Assembly: GCF_024758505.1 (NCBI RefSeq)
Contig: NZ_CP077970.1
Location: forward strand, 2,542,001-2,606,000
DNA length: 64,000 bases
Source: Bradyrhizobium arachidis
GTDB lineage: Bacteria; Pseudomonadota; Alphaproteobacteria; Rhizobiales; Xanthobacteraceae
Direction: 5' to 3'
Part shown: positions 19,079-28,213 of the stretch, piece after piece
How positions within the stretch are numbered: position 1 is the first letter of the stretch
Layout: each line of letters starts with the position of its first letter
Made by a program: the position numbers and the translations under genes
The notes under the pieces: generated by a model
The model's database searches: none
Told to the model about the DNA's origin: nothing
The model's input: only the letters and a program-made list of their open reading frames with translations

Positions 19079-20004
19079 GGGCGGTGAGCTTTCCCGACAT
19101 CACGCCCGAGCTCAAAGCCGCGATGCCCGATCTGCGCGGGCGGTTGCTTGCAAACCAGTCGCTGGCGGAGCTGACCTGGTTTCGCGTCGGCGGGCCGGCA
19201 CAGGTGCTGTTCACGCCGGCGGACGAAGACGATCTCGCTTACTTCCTCGCGCATCTTGCGCCCGATATCCCCGTCTATGTCGTCGGCGTCGGCTCCAACC
19301 TCATCGTGCGCGACGGCGGCATTGCGGGCGTGGTGATCCGCCTGTCGCCGCGCGCCTTTGGCGATGCAAGCGCAAGCGGCGATGTCGTGGCGGCAGGGGC
19401 TGCCGCGCTCGACAAGCGCGTGGCGGAGGTCGCGGCGAGCGCCAATATCGGCGGGCTCGAATTCTTCTTCGGCATTCCCGGTACGATCGGCGGTGCGCTG
19501 CGCATGAATGCCGGCGCCAATGGCGGCGAGACCAAGGACGTGCTGATCGAGGCGACCGGAATCGGCCGCGACGGCAGCAAGCACATCTTCTCAAACGCGG
19601 AGATGAAGTTCGTCTACCGCAACAGCGGCGTCGATCCCTCCATCATCTTCACCTCAGCGCGGTTTCGCGGGGCGATCAGGGATGGGGAGGCGATCCGCGC
19701 GCGGATGGCCGAGGTGCAAAGCCATCGCGAGACCGCGCAGCCGATCCGCGAGAAGACCGGCGGCTCGACCTTCAAGAACCCGCCCGGCAACAGCGCCTGG
19801 AAATTGATCGATGCCGCCGGCTGCCGCGGCCTGCGCGTCGGCGGCGCGCAGGTGTCGGAGATGCACTGCAATTTCCTGATCAACACGGGCGAGGCCACCG
19901 GCCACGACATCGAGACATTGGGCGAGACGGTGCGCGAGCGCGTGAAGGCGAATTCCGGAATTGAACTGCACTGGGAAATCAAGCGGATCGGGATTCCCAT
20001 TTGA
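19075..20004 (+). CDS. murB: UDP-N-acetylenolpyruvoylglucosamine reductase
   Basis: 309 residues. FAD-binding motifs [14 protein letters not shown] and [20 protein letters not shown], catalytic-region FVYRNSG, and [20 protein letters not shown] near the C terminus. It reduces UDP-GlcNAc-enolpyruvate to UDP-MurNAc. ATG 19075 overlaps the murC stop. A palindromic repeat starts three bases after its own stop. Confidence 0.95.
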   Translation: MRAVSFPDITPELKAAMPDLRGRLLANQSLAELTWFRVGGPAQVLFTPADEDDLAYFLAHLAPDIPVYVVGVGSNLIVRDGGIAGVVIRLSPRAFGDASASGDVVAAGAAALDKRVAEVAASANIGGLEFFFGIPGTIGGALRMNAGANGGETKDVLIEATGIGRDGSKHIFSNAEMKFVYRNSGVDPSIIFTSARFRGAIRDGEAIRARMAEVQSHRETAQPIREKTGGSTFKNPPGNSAWKLIDAAGCRGLRVGGAQVSEMHCNFLINTGEATGHDIETLGETVRERVKANSGIELHWEIKRIGIPI

Positions 20005-20006
20005 TT

Positions 20007-20124
20007 GTCATTCCACATTGCGCAATTGCGCAATGGGGGGCGCGAAGCGCAACTACGATGCGCAATTGTGCATCTGAGAATCTCGAGATTCCGGGTCTGG
20101 TCCTTCGGACCATCCCGGAATGAC
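20007..20124. repeat. Palindromic repeat, GTCATTCCGGGGC family, copy 3
   Basis: In the murB-ddl junction, 20 bases before the ddl ATG. First small arm GCGC-gaa-GCGC, third arm TGGTCC-ttc-GGACCA; the central part carries ATTGCGCAATTGCGCAAT and GAGAATCTCGAGATTC palindromes. The longest copy in the window (118 bp). The right end CCCGGAATGAC is intact; the left end GTCATTCC is partly diverged. Confidence 0.8.
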
Positions 20125-20144
20125 GGAAGGCGAGGCAGCGAAGC

Positions 20145-21131
20145 ATGCGCATCACCATTCTCTTCGGCGGCTCCAACAAGGAGCGTCTGGTCTCGGTCGC
20201 GTCAGCGCAGGCGCTGCATCAGGCGCTGCCCGAGGCAGACCTCTGGTTCTGGGACGTCGAGCACAACGTCCATGTCATCAAGTCAAAACAGCTTCTCGAG
20301 CATGCCCGCCCGTTCGAGGACGAGTTCGAGCCGGGCACGCGCGGCAAACCGCTCGCGCAGGCGCTCGACCAGGCCAGGGACGAAGACCGCGTGCTGGTGC
20401 TGGGGCTGCATGGTGGTCGCGCCGAGAACGGCGAATTGCAGGTGATGTGCGAATCGCGCGGCGTTCCTTTCACGGGCTCCGGCTCCGCCTCGTCGCATCT
20501 CGCCTTCGACAAGATTGCCGCCAAACGTTTTGTCGCGCTCGGCGGCGTGACGCCGCCGGACAACATCGCGCTGGAAAATCTCGACGACGCCTTCGCCGAG
20601 TACGGTCGCCTGATCGCAAAACCGGCACGCGACGGATCGAGCTACGGCCTGATCTTCGTCAACGCCAAGCAGGATCTCGTCGCGGTCCGCAACGCCGCAA
20701 AACTCGAAGAGTATGTCATCGAGCCCTTCATCGCGGGCGTGGAGGCGACCTGCGGCGTGCTGGAACGGTCCGACGGCTCGATGATGTCGCTGCCGCCGAT
20801 CGAGATCATTCCGGGCGAGGGCAACTTTGACTACGCCGCGAAATACCTGTTGAAGTCGACGCAGGAGATCTGCCCCGGCCGGTTCTCGCCTGATGTGACC
20901 GCGGCGCTGCAGGAACAAGCGATGCGCGCGCATCGCGCGATGTCCTGCACCGGCTATTCGCGCTCGGACTTCATCGTCTCCGCCAAGGGCCTCGTCTATC
21001 TCGAGACCAACACCTTGCCAGGACTCACGAAATCCTCGCTCTACCCCAAGGCGCTGAAGGCGGAGGGGATCGAATTCGTCGACTTCCTGCGCGACCTGAT
21101 CGTGCTGGCGGGGCGGCGGGCGCGGAAATAG
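20145..21131 (+). CDS. ddl: D-alanine--D-alanine ligase
   Basis: 328 residues, ATP-grasp fold. Recognisable Ddl landmarks: GGSNKERLVS near the N terminus (catalytic Glu kept), AKPARDGSSYGL, FDYAAKYLLKSTQEICPGRF and ETNTLPGLTKSSLYP. The usual HGxxGEDG motif reads HGGRAENG, so this is a divergent branch. It makes D-Ala-D-Ala for MurF. In dcw order between murB and ftsQ. Confidence 0.9.
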   Translation: MRITILFGGSNKERLVSVASAQALHQALPEADLWFWDVEHNVHVIKSKQLLEHARPFEDEFEPGTRGKPLAQALDQARDEDRVLVLGLHGGRAENGELQVMCESRGVPFTGSGSASSHLAFDKIAAKRFVALGGVTPPDNIALENLDDAFAEYGRLIAKPARDGSSYGLIFVNAKQDLVAVRNAAKLEEYVIEPFIAGVEATCGVLERSDGSMMSLPPIEIIPGEGNFDYAAKYLLKSTQEICPGRFSPDVTAALQEQAMRAHRAMSCTGYSRSDFIVSAKGLVYLETNTLPGLTKSSLYPKALKAEGIEFVDFLRDLIVLAGRRARK

Positions 21132-21482
21132 TTGGCGGTGGTTAACGGCCGGACGCGCGAAACAGCCCGTTTTGGAACCAAAACCGGTAAAATGCCGGGG
21201 ATTGCGGCATAAATACCTCACAGCACGGGGCAAAAAGCGCCGGCCGTTAACGAAGTTTACCTTTTGTTTACCAGGAAGTCCGAAGGTTAACGCTGGCGGC
21301 GCATATGGCGTTTTGGCTGCCGGCGCGTGAGCTGTCGCGGATGTTCCCGCGGCAAACCCTGCGCCCGTTGAAGGGGAGAGGCTTCTTCTGCTGAAGACCA
21401 GGACCCGGCCCGGCAAGTCCAAGACGTCATGGGCGCCAGACCCCGCGCGATTTCGCGGGCAAACTGTTGACGAGCTCGTGCA
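21132..21482. other. 351-bp ddl-ftsQ intergenic region with long-range inverted repeat
   Basis: GTTAACGGCCGG at 21141-21152 is repeated in exact inverse at 21240-21251 (CCGGCCGTTAAC), an 87-bp loop apart. Downstream come two GTTTACC motifs and another GGTTAACG (from 21286). No gene is visible; a stop in the ftsQ frame at 21468 rules out a longer ftsQ. This is the likely place for an ftsQAZ promoter. TTAAC motifs recall CtrA half-sites, but no full TTAA-N7-TTAA site is present. Confidence 0.55.
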
Positions 21483-22508
21483 ATGGATGGTGAAGGCAGC
21501 CTCGTTCGATCGGCACAGCGATCGCTGAGGCCCCAAGCTGATCTGAAGGCGGCCGCTATTGGAGCGGTCGTGCTTCTGCGCGAGTGGTTCGAACAGAAGC
21601 GTGACGAGACACGCGCCCGCGCCGAGAGCAAGGCCAAGAGCAGGGCAAAGGCCGTTCCCGAGCGTGAGCCGCCGCCGCGTGTCGTCGCGCTGGTCGAGCG
21701 CTATCTGCCGCGCCGCGTCGGCATCAGCATGACGTTGCTCCTGCTCGTCGCGAGCGCCGGTTTTGGCGTCGTCAAGGGCGGCCATCTCCAGGATTTCATC
21801 GTAGCCGTCAGCGACGCCCGCAACGCGCTGGCCAATTCCGCGGGTTTTCGCATCACCACGGTTGCGATCAACGGCCGCAAGCAGCTGACGCAGGACGAGA
21901 TCCTCGCGATCGGCGGCGTCAGCGGCCGCTCCTCGCTGCTGTTCCTCGATGCCGACGGCGTTCGCGATCGCCTCAAGGCCAATCCCTGGATCGCGGACGC
22001 CACCGTGCTGAAACTCTATCCGGGCCAGCTCCAGATCGACATCACCGAGCGCACGGCATTCGCGCTGTGGCAGGCGGCCGGCCGGCTCTCCGTCATCGCC
22101 GACGACGGCGCCGTGCTCGAACCCTATGTCTCGCGCCGTTTCCTCAACCTGCCGCTCGTGGTCGGCAAGGGCGCCGATACCCGCGCGCGCGATTTCCTGG
22201 CGCTACTGGCGCGCTATCCGCAGGTGCAGTCGGTGACCAAGGCCGCGATCCTGATCGGCGAGCGGCGCTGGAATCTGAGGCTCAAGGACGGGCTCGACGT
22301 CCGCCTGCCGGAGCAGGACGTCGGCAACGCGCTCGCTGCGCTCTCCAAGCTCGACAAGGACGAAAGGCTGTTCTCCCGCGACATCATCGCGGTCGACATG
22401 CGCCTGCCGGATCGCCTGGTGGTGCAATTGTCCGACGAGGCGGCCAAGGCCCGCGAAGAGCTGTTCAAGGACAAGAAGTCCAAGAAGAAGTCCGGTGAAC
22501 CCGCATGA
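21483..22508 (+). CDS. ftsQ: Cell division protein FtsQ
   Basis: 341 residues. Cytoplasmic N-terminal part rich in basic residues (about 1-78), one membrane helix (about 80-98, ISMTLLLLVASAGFGVV), then a POTRA domain (ITTVAINGRKQLTQDEILAI) and an FtsQ beta domain (WIADATVLKLYPGQLQIDIT, ALWQAAGRLSVIADDGAVL). Scaffolds FtsL/FtsB at the septum. The Lys-rich C-terminal tail overlaps ftsA by four bases. Confidence 0.93.
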   Translation: MDGEGSLVRSAQRSLRPQADLKAAAIGAVVLLREWFEQKRDETRARAESKAKSRAKAVPEREPPPRVVALVERYLPRRVGISMTLLLLVASAGFGVVKGGHLQDFIVAVSDARNALANSAGFRITTVAINGRKQLTQDEILAIGGVSGRSSLLFLDADGVRDRLKANPWIADATVLKLYPGQLQIDITERTAFALWQAAGRLSVIADDGAVLEPYVSRRFLNLPLVVGKGADTRARDFLALLARYPQVQSVTKAAILIGERRWNLRLKDGLDVRLPEQDVGNALAALSKLDKDERLFSRDIIAVDMRLPDRLVVQLSDEAAKAREELFKDKKSKKKSGEPA

Positions 22509-23824
22509 CCGGCCTCGATCGCAACCAGACCCCGAAGACGCGCCAGATGCCGCATAAGCGCGGCGGCCTCGTCGCGTGTCTCGACATCGGCACCAGCAAG
22601 ATCGCCTGCATGATCGCGCGGCTGAAACCGTCGCAGCCGAGCGAGGCGTTGCGCGGCCGTACCCATGCGGTCGAGTTGATCGGCTACAGCCAGATCCAGT
22701 CGCGCGGCATGAAGGGCGGCGCGGTGATCGATCTCGCCCAATGCGAGCAGGCAGTGCGCCAGGCCGTTGGTCTTGCCGAGAAGATGGCCAAGGTGCGGGT
22801 CGAATCCGTGCTGCTGTCGGTCTCCGGCGGCAGGCTTGCGGGCCAGCTCGTCGAGGCCGCTGCCGACATCCGCGGCGGCGCCGTGACGCCGGCCGACGTC
22901 TCCCGCGTCACCTCCACCGGCATGCACCACGCCACCGGCGAAGGCCGCACCGTGCTGCATGCACTGCCGGTCGGCTACACGCTCGACGGCGTCAAGGGCA
23001 TCCGCGATCCCCGCGGCATGGTCGCGCGCCAGTTCGGCGTCGACATGAACGTCGTCACCTGCGATGCGACGGTCGCGCGCAATTTGATGCTGGCGGTGGA
23101 GCGCTGCCACCTCAACGTCGAAGCGATGGCCGCGAGCCCTTATGTCGCGGGCCTCTCGGTGCTCACCGACGACGAAGCCGATCTCGGCGCCGCCGTCGTC
23201 GAGATGGGCGCGGGCACCACGACGATGGCGATCTACTCCGCCGGCCGGTTCGTCCACGCCTCGGGCTTTGCCGTCGGCGGCCAGCACATCACGATGGATC
23301 TCGCGCGCGGCCTGTCCGCCACCATTGCGGACGCCGAGCGCATCAAGACGCTGTACGGCACGGTGATCACCGGCGGCTCCGACTCGCGCGAGCTGATGTC
23401 GGTGCCGACTGCGGGCGACGAGCAGGATCTTCCGCAGATCGTGTCGCGTGCCACCATCGCCAACATCGTCAAGCACCGCGCCGAGGAAATCTTCGAAATG
23501 GTGCGCGACCGCCTGAAGGACTCGCCCTTCGCGGCCGAGCCCAAGGGCCGCGTCGTGCTCTCAGGCGGCGCCTCGCAGCTCACCGGGCTCGTCGAACTCG
23601 GAACGCAAATTCTCGGCCGGCCTGTGCGGATCGGACGTCCGCTCGGCTTCGGCCGTTTGCCCAATGAGGCGAAGAACGCCGCCTTCGCGGTGCCCGCCGG
23701 ACTCCTTGTCTACCCGCAATATGTTCACCTCGAACATGTCGAACCGCGGCATACGCGGCAGGTCAAGACAGGGACCGGCGGCTATTTCGGAAAGGTCGGA
23801 CGATGGCTTCGCGAGGGCTTTTGA
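22505..23824 (+). CDS. ftsA: Cell division protein FtsA
   Basis: 439 residues of the actin/Hsp70 ATPase fold: LVACLDIGTSKIACMIARL (phosphate 1), EMGAGTTTMAIYSAG (phosphate 2) and VVLSGGASQLTGLVEL (adenosine). It tethers FtsZ to the membrane through the C-terminal amphipathic end (YFGKVGRWLREGF). The start overlaps the ftsQ stop (ATGA), and ftsZ follows after 87 bp. Confidence 0.95.
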   Translation: MTGLDRNQTPKTRQMPHKRGGLVACLDIGTSKIACMIARLKPSQPSEALRGRTHAVELIGYSQIQSRGMKGGAVIDLAQCEQAVRQAVGLAEKMAKVRVESVLLSVSGGRLAGQLVEAAADIRGGAVTPADVSRVTSTGMHHATGEGRTVLHALPVGYTLDGVKGIRDPRGMVARQFGVDMNVVTCDATVARNLMLAVERCHLNVEAMAASPYVAGLSVLTDDEADLGAAVVEMGAGTTTMAIYSAGRFVHASGFAVGGQHITMDLARGLSATIADAERIKTLYGTVITGGSDSRELMSVPTAGDEQDLPQIVSRATIANIVKHRAEEIFEMVRDRLKDSPFAAEPKGRVVLSGGASQLTGLVELGTQILGRPVRIGRPLGFGRLPNEAKNAAFAVPAGLLVYPQYVHLEHVEPRHTRQVKTGTGGYFGKVGRWLREGF

Positions 23825-23911
23825 TGACTCATTTCCGCAATCCCCGAATTTCACCAACTCCCGCGGCCGCCGGCCGGGGCGAAACCACGCGCGCGTGATC
23901 GAGAGGCAACC

Positions 23912-25714
23912 ATGACCATCAGCATCAATGTTCCTGACATTCACGAATTGAAGCCGCGGATCACCGTATTTGGCGTCGGCGGCGCCGGCGGCAACGCCGT
24001 CAACAACATGATCACGGCGGGCCTGCAGGGCGTCGACTTCGTGGTCGCCAACACCGACGCGCAGGCGCTGACGATGTCGAAGGCGCAGCGCATCGTGCAG
24101 ATGGGCACGGCGGTGACGCAAGGGCTGGGCGCCGGCTCGCAGCCGAACGTCGGCGCAGCGGCGGCCGAAGAGGTCATCGACGAGCTGCGCGATCATCTCT
24201 CGGGCGCCAACATGGTGTTCGTCACCGCCGGCATGGGCGGCGGCACCGGCACCGGTGCTGCTCCCGTCATCGCCAAGACCGCGCGCGAGATGGGCATCCT
24301 CACCGTCGGCGTCGTGACCAAGCCCTTCCACTTCGAAGGCGGCCGCCGCATGCGCACCGCCGAGGCCGGCATCAACGAGCTGCACAAGGTCGTCGACACG
24401 CTGCTGATCATCCCGAACCAGAACCTGTTCCGGGTCGCGAACGAGAAGACCACCTTCGCCGACGCCTTCGCGATGGCGGACCAGGTGCTCTATTCGGGCG
24501 TCGCCTGCATCACCGACCTGATGGTCAAGGAAGGCCTCATCAACCTCGACTTCGCCGACGTCCGCGCCGTCATGCGCGAGATGGGCAAGGCGATGATGGG
24601 CACGGGCGAAGCCTCCGGCGACAAGCGCGCGCTGACCGCAGCAGAGGCTGCGATCGCCAACCCGCTGATCGACGATAGCTCGATGAAGGGCGCCAAGGGC
24701 CTGCTGATCTCGATCACCGGCGGCAAGGATCTCACCCTGTTCGAGGTCGACGAAGCCGCGACCCGCATCCGCGAGGAAGTCGACCAGGACGCCAACATCA
24801 TCGTCGGCGCGACGTTCGACGAGGCGCTCGACGGCCTGATCCGCGTCTCGGTCGTGGCGACCGGCATCGAGCAGGCTGCGATCGCCCGCAACAGCCAGGC
24901 GACCAGCACGCCGGTGGCTGCCGTCGCGGCCCCGCCGCAGGCTCCCGCCGCGGTCGCGGAAACCCGCCTTGCCGATCTCACCGCACGCCTGCGTGCCGAC
25001 AATCAGCGTCTCGCCGAGCGCGCCCAGAAGCTGGAAGCGCAGGGGGCTCCTGCCGCGCTCGCGCCGGTCGCTGCCGCCCCGGTTGCGGCGCCGCGCGCCA
25101 ACGTCGAGCGTGCCGCGCTGGCGGCGATTGCCGCGGCCGTTGCCCCCGACGTGCCGCAGGCGCACGCGCCGTTGCAGCCCGCCTCCTATGGCGACGTCAC
25201 CGTGCGTCCGATCGCGCAGAAGCCCACGCTGTTCCCGGAACCGGAAGCAGCGCCGGTGGCGATGAACGAGCCGATGATGCCCGAAACCTTCATCCCGCCG
25301 CAGCCTGATCGCCCGCCGGTACGCGCGCCGCGGATGCCGAATTTCGAGGACCTGCCGATGACGGCCCAGGCCGAGATCCGCCAGGCCCGCGGTGAGACGG
25401 AGGAGGAGACCCCGCAGAAGCGCCTGTCGCTGCTGCAGCGGCTCGCCAATGTCGGCCTCGGCCGCCGCGACGAGGAGCATGAGGCGCCGATCGCAGCCCG
25501 CGCTGCGGGTCCCGCGATGCCGCCGCTGCCCGACCGCAAGCCGCAGCGCTCCGTCGCCCAGCAGATCGCAGCGCACGATCCGGTATCAGAGTATGCTCGC
25601 CGGCCCGCGCCGCAAGGCTTGGACGCCCACGGCCGTCCCGCACCTGTTGCGCCGACGCCACAGGGTGACGACCATCTTGATATCCCGGCCTTCCTGCGGC
25701 GGCAGGCGACCTGA
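23912..25714 (+). CDS. ftsZ: Cell division GTPase FtsZ (long-linker form)
   Basis: 600 residues. Tubulin-like GTPase domain at about 1-320: [15 protein letters not shown], the signature [14 protein letters not shown] and the synergy-loop region [12 protein letters not shown] linker of roughly 260 residues, rich in Ala and Pro, leads to the conserved C-terminal peptide [13 protein letters not shown] that binds FtsA. Long linkers are usual in rhizobia. Last gene of the dcw run; a strong terminator follows. Confidence 0.97.
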   Translation: MTISINVPDIHELKPRITVFGVGGAGGNAVNNMITAGLQGVDFVVANTDAQALTMSKAQRIVQMGTAVTQGLGAGSQPNVGAAAAEEVIDELRDHLSGANMVFVTAGMGGGTGTGAAPVIAKTAREMGILTVGVVTKPFHFEGGRRMRTAEAGINELHKVVDTLLIIPNQNLFRVANEKTTFADAFAMADQVLYSGVACITDLMVKEGLINLDFADVRAVMREMGKAMMGTGEASGDKRALTAAEAAIANPLIDDSSMKGAKGLLISITGGKDLTLFEVDEAATRIREEVDQDANIIVGATFDEALDGLIRVSVVATGIEQAAIARNSQATSTPVAAVAAPPQAPAAVAETRLADLTARLRADNQRLAERAQKLEAQGAPAALAPVAAAPVAAPRANVERAALAAIAAAVAPDVPQAHAPLQPASYGDVTVRPIAQKPTLFPEPEAAPVAMNEPMMPETFIPPQPDRPPVRAPRMPNFEDLPMTAQAEIRQARGETEEETPQKRLSLLQRLANVGLGRRDEEHEAPIAARAAGPAMPPLPDRKPQRSVAQQIAAHDPVSEYARRPAPQGLDAHGRPAPVAPTPQGDDHLDIPAFLRRQAT

Positions 25715-25742
25715 CGATTGTTACAATTGCGGTTGTGGATAA

Positions 25743-25778
25743 GGTCCCGGCGAGACGATCGTCGGGACCTTTTCTTTT
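25743..25778 (+). terminator. Rho-independent terminator after ftsZ
   Basis: GGTCCCGGCGA (25743-25753) pairs with TCGTCGGGACC (25759-25769), one wobble in an 11-bp stem, loop GACGA, followed by TTTTCTTTT. It lies 29 bases after the ftsZ stop and ends the dcw transcript. Confidence 0.9.
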
Positions 25779-26065
25779 GCCCCCGTACAATCCCGGATCG
25801 TTGCTCCAACCAACTGATTTTAAACGATTAATTATGGGCTTGGTGGTGGAATAAAGTTACCAAAAACCGCCTCGACCGCGGCGCAATTTGGTTAAGCCTT
25901 GGCGCGAATGCGGCAGAGTTGGGGTAACAATCGGTAAAAAAGCGTGAGTTGGCGCTGTTTGGGGCAGTGACTATGGTCTGCCGTGACTTGGGGATACAGA
26001 GATTCGAACGGGCGATCTCGGTCGGTTAGTTGAGTCCTGTATAAGTCGTAGTGGGGCAGTTCCTG
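25779..26065. other. Intergenic region carrying the lpxC promoter
   Basis: 287 bp between the ftsZ terminator and lpxC, AT-richer than its surroundings near 25812-25865 (TTTTAAACGATTAATTATGG). No gene is visible. It must contain the lpxC promoter, but no single -35/-10 pair stands out. Confidence 0.5.
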
Positions 26066-27028
26066 ATGAAATTCAGCCGGCAAACAACGCTTCGCGCGCA
26101 GGCCAGTGTGGCTGGCGTCGGCGTTCATTCCGGTCTCCCCGTCACTCTGACCTTGGGGCCTGCACCAATCGATGCAGGTTTTATTTTTGTCCGCACCGGT
26201 CTCGATGGCTGTGACCGTGAGGTGCAGGCAACCGCCGAGCAGGTGATCTCGACCGAATTCGCGACCGTGCTGGGCGATAGCGCCGGCCCGCTGGTCTCTA
26301 CCGCGGAGCACGTGCTCGCTGCGTTGCGCGGCATGGGCGTGGACAACGCCACCATTGAAATCGACGGCCCGGAAGTTCCGATCATGGACGGCAGCGCGGC
26401 GGCCTTCGTCGCGGCGATCGACCAGGCCGGCATCGTCAGCCAATCGGCGCAGCGCCGGTTCATCCAGGTTTTGAAGCCGATCTCGGTTGCGATCGGCGAC
26501 TCCTTCGGCGAGCTCAAGCCCAACGCCAACGGCTTCCGCGCCGAGGTCGAGATCGACTTCACCAATCCCGTCATCGGCAAGCAGAGCTATACGTTCGACC
26601 TGAGCCCGGAGCGGTTCCGCCGCGAGGTCTCTCGCGCCCGGACCTTCGGCCTGATGGCCGATGTGGCGCGCCTGTGGGGCGCGGGCTTTGCGCTCGGCGC
26701 CTCCTTCGAGAACACCGCTGTCTTCGACGACGAGCGGCTGCTCAATCCCGAAGGCCTGCGCTTCGCCGACGAATGCGCCCGCCACAAGGTGCTGGACGCG
26801 GTGGGCGATCTGGCGCTGGCCGGCCTGCCGCTGCTCGGCACCTATCGTTCGGTTCGCGGCGGCCACAAGCTCAACCATGCCGTCCTGACCGCGCTGCTCG
26901 CCGACCGCACCGCCTGGCGGGTGGTCGAGGGCGAGCCGGTCCGCCGGCCCGCGCGGCCCGTGGCCGAGGTCGGCAGCGGCATCGTCGGCGGCCGAATCGC
27001 CGCCGCCTACGGCCCGGACGTGTCCTAA
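26066..27028 (+). CDS. lpxC: UDP-3-O-acyl-N-acetylglucosamine deacetylase
   Basis: 320 residues. The committed step of lipid A synthesis. Zinc ligands fit His82 (STAEHVLAAL), His240 and Asp244 (CARHKVLDAVGD); Glu81 and His267 (GGHKLNHAVL) match the catalytic pair. GVGVHSGLPVTLTL lies near the N terminus. ATG 26066 is chosen over GTG 26051 because GTGGGGC lies at a fair distance upstream and MKFSRQTTLR is the expected N terminus. Confidence 0.96.
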   Translation: MKFSRQTTLRAQASVAGVGVHSGLPVTLTLGPAPIDAGFIFVRTGLDGCDREVQATAEQVISTEFATVLGDSAGPLVSTAEHVLAALRGMGVDNATIEIDGPEVPIMDGSAAAFVAAIDQAGIVSQSAQRRFIQVLKPISVAIGDSFGELKPNANGFRAEVEIDFTNPVIGKQSYTFDLSPERFRREVSRARTFGLMADVARLWGAGFALGASFENTAVFDDERLLNPEGLRFADECARHKVLDAVGDLALAGLPLLGTYRSVRGGHKLNHAVLTALLADRTAWRVVEGEPVRRPARPVAEVGSGIVGGRIAAAYGPDVS

Positions 27029-27295
27029 GGACCTGTTGTCGCGGGCCGTTTCGGGCCTGCTTTGGCCACATGCGAAACTCTTGGTAACCATGATTGGCTA
27101 GCATCTGCCTGCTGCCGCCTTAATCCGGGCGAAATGCCTGCCTATCCCACTGGTTAACGATTGTTTTTTGGATACACCGGCCTCGTCGCAGGCAGCGCGC
27201 CGCGGCTCGGTGATTTTGCACGGGATATTCTCGCGTCCATGACCGGGGGTCATAAGGGGCGGGCACCGCATCACAGGGCGTCAGGTCTTAAACTC

Positions 27296-28189
27296 ATGTC
27301 GGCACAGCGTATGACGCGCGAACTCTCCAAGGAGCTAGCCAAGGCTTCGGCTCGGCGGCTGCTGCAGGCGGCTGCTCTGTTCGTGTTCGCGCTGCCGCTG
27401 GGCGGCTGCGGCACCGGCGAACTCTGGGACAAGTTCACCGCCAAGGACGACACCTTCGTCGAGGTGCCCGCCGACAAGCTCTACAATGAGGGCTTGTACC
27501 TCATGAACGAAAAGAAGGACATGAAGGCGGCCAACAAGAAGTTCGAAGAGGTCGATCGTCAGCATCCCTATTCGGACTGGGCCCGCAAATCGCTTCTGAT
27601 GTCCGCCTATGCGTCCTATCAGGGCGGCGACTATGACGGCTGCATCGGCGCTGCGACGCGCTACGTGACGCTGCATCCGGGCAGCCCGGACGCCGCCTAC
27701 GCGCAGTACCTGATCGCGGCCTCCCACTACGACCAGATCCCGGACATCAGCCGCGACCAGGGCCGGACCGAGAAGGCGATCGCCTCGCTCGAGGAAGTGG
27801 TACGCAAATATCCGAACTCGGAATACGCCACCTCCGCCAAGGCCAAGATCGAGGGCGCGCGCGACCAGCTCGCCGGCCGCGAGATGAATGTCGGCCGCTA
27901 CTACATGCAGAAGAAGGACTACACGGCCGCCATCAATCGCTACAAGGCCGTGGTCACGCAGTATCAGACCACCCGCCACGTCGAAGAGGCGCTGTTCCGG
28001 CTGACCGAGTCCTATATGACGATCGGCATCGTCGGTGAGGCCCAGACCGCGGCTGCGGTGCTTGGCCACAATTTTCCTGACAGCCGCTGGTACAAGGACG
28101 CCTATAATCTTGTAAAATCCGGCGGTCTCGAGCCGAGCGAGAATCAGGGTTCCTGGATGAGCAGGGCCTTCAAGAAGATGGGCCTCTAG
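27296..28189 (+). CDS. bamD: Outer membrane assembly lipoprotein BamD
   Basis: 297 residues. Lipoprotein signal with lipobox LGGC (Cys38), then TPR repeats from about residue 60 (LYNEGLYLMNEKKDMKAANK, KEFEEVDRQHPYSDW-like, KYPNSEYATSAKAKIEG). It is the essential TPR lipoprotein of the BAM complex that inserts outer membrane proteins. ATG 27296 gives the best signal peptide; ATG 27239 would add an unlikely leader. The lpxC-bamD-recN order is common in alphaproteobacteria. Confidence 0.93.
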   Translation: MSAQRMTRELSKELAKASARRLLQAAALFVFALPLGGCGTGELWDKFTAKDDTFVEVPADKLYNEGLYLMNEKKDMKAANKKFEEVDRQHPYSDWARKSLLMSAYASYQGGDYDGCIGAATRYVTLHPGSPDAAYAQYLIAASHYDQIPDISRDQGRTEKAIASLEEVVRKYPNSEYATSAKAKIEGARDQLAGREMNVGRYYMQKKDYTAAINRYKAVVTQYQTTRHVEEALFRLTESYMTIGIVGEAQTAAAVLGHNFPDSRWYKDAYNLVKSGGLEPSENQGSWMSRAFKKMGL

Positions 28190-28213
28190 GTCTCGGCTAG
28201 GAAATTTGGTTCC

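Noticed and set aside
21240..21295. CtrA binding sites upstream of ftsQ
   Set aside because: TTAAC half-sites occur, but no TTAA-N7-TTAA pair is present.
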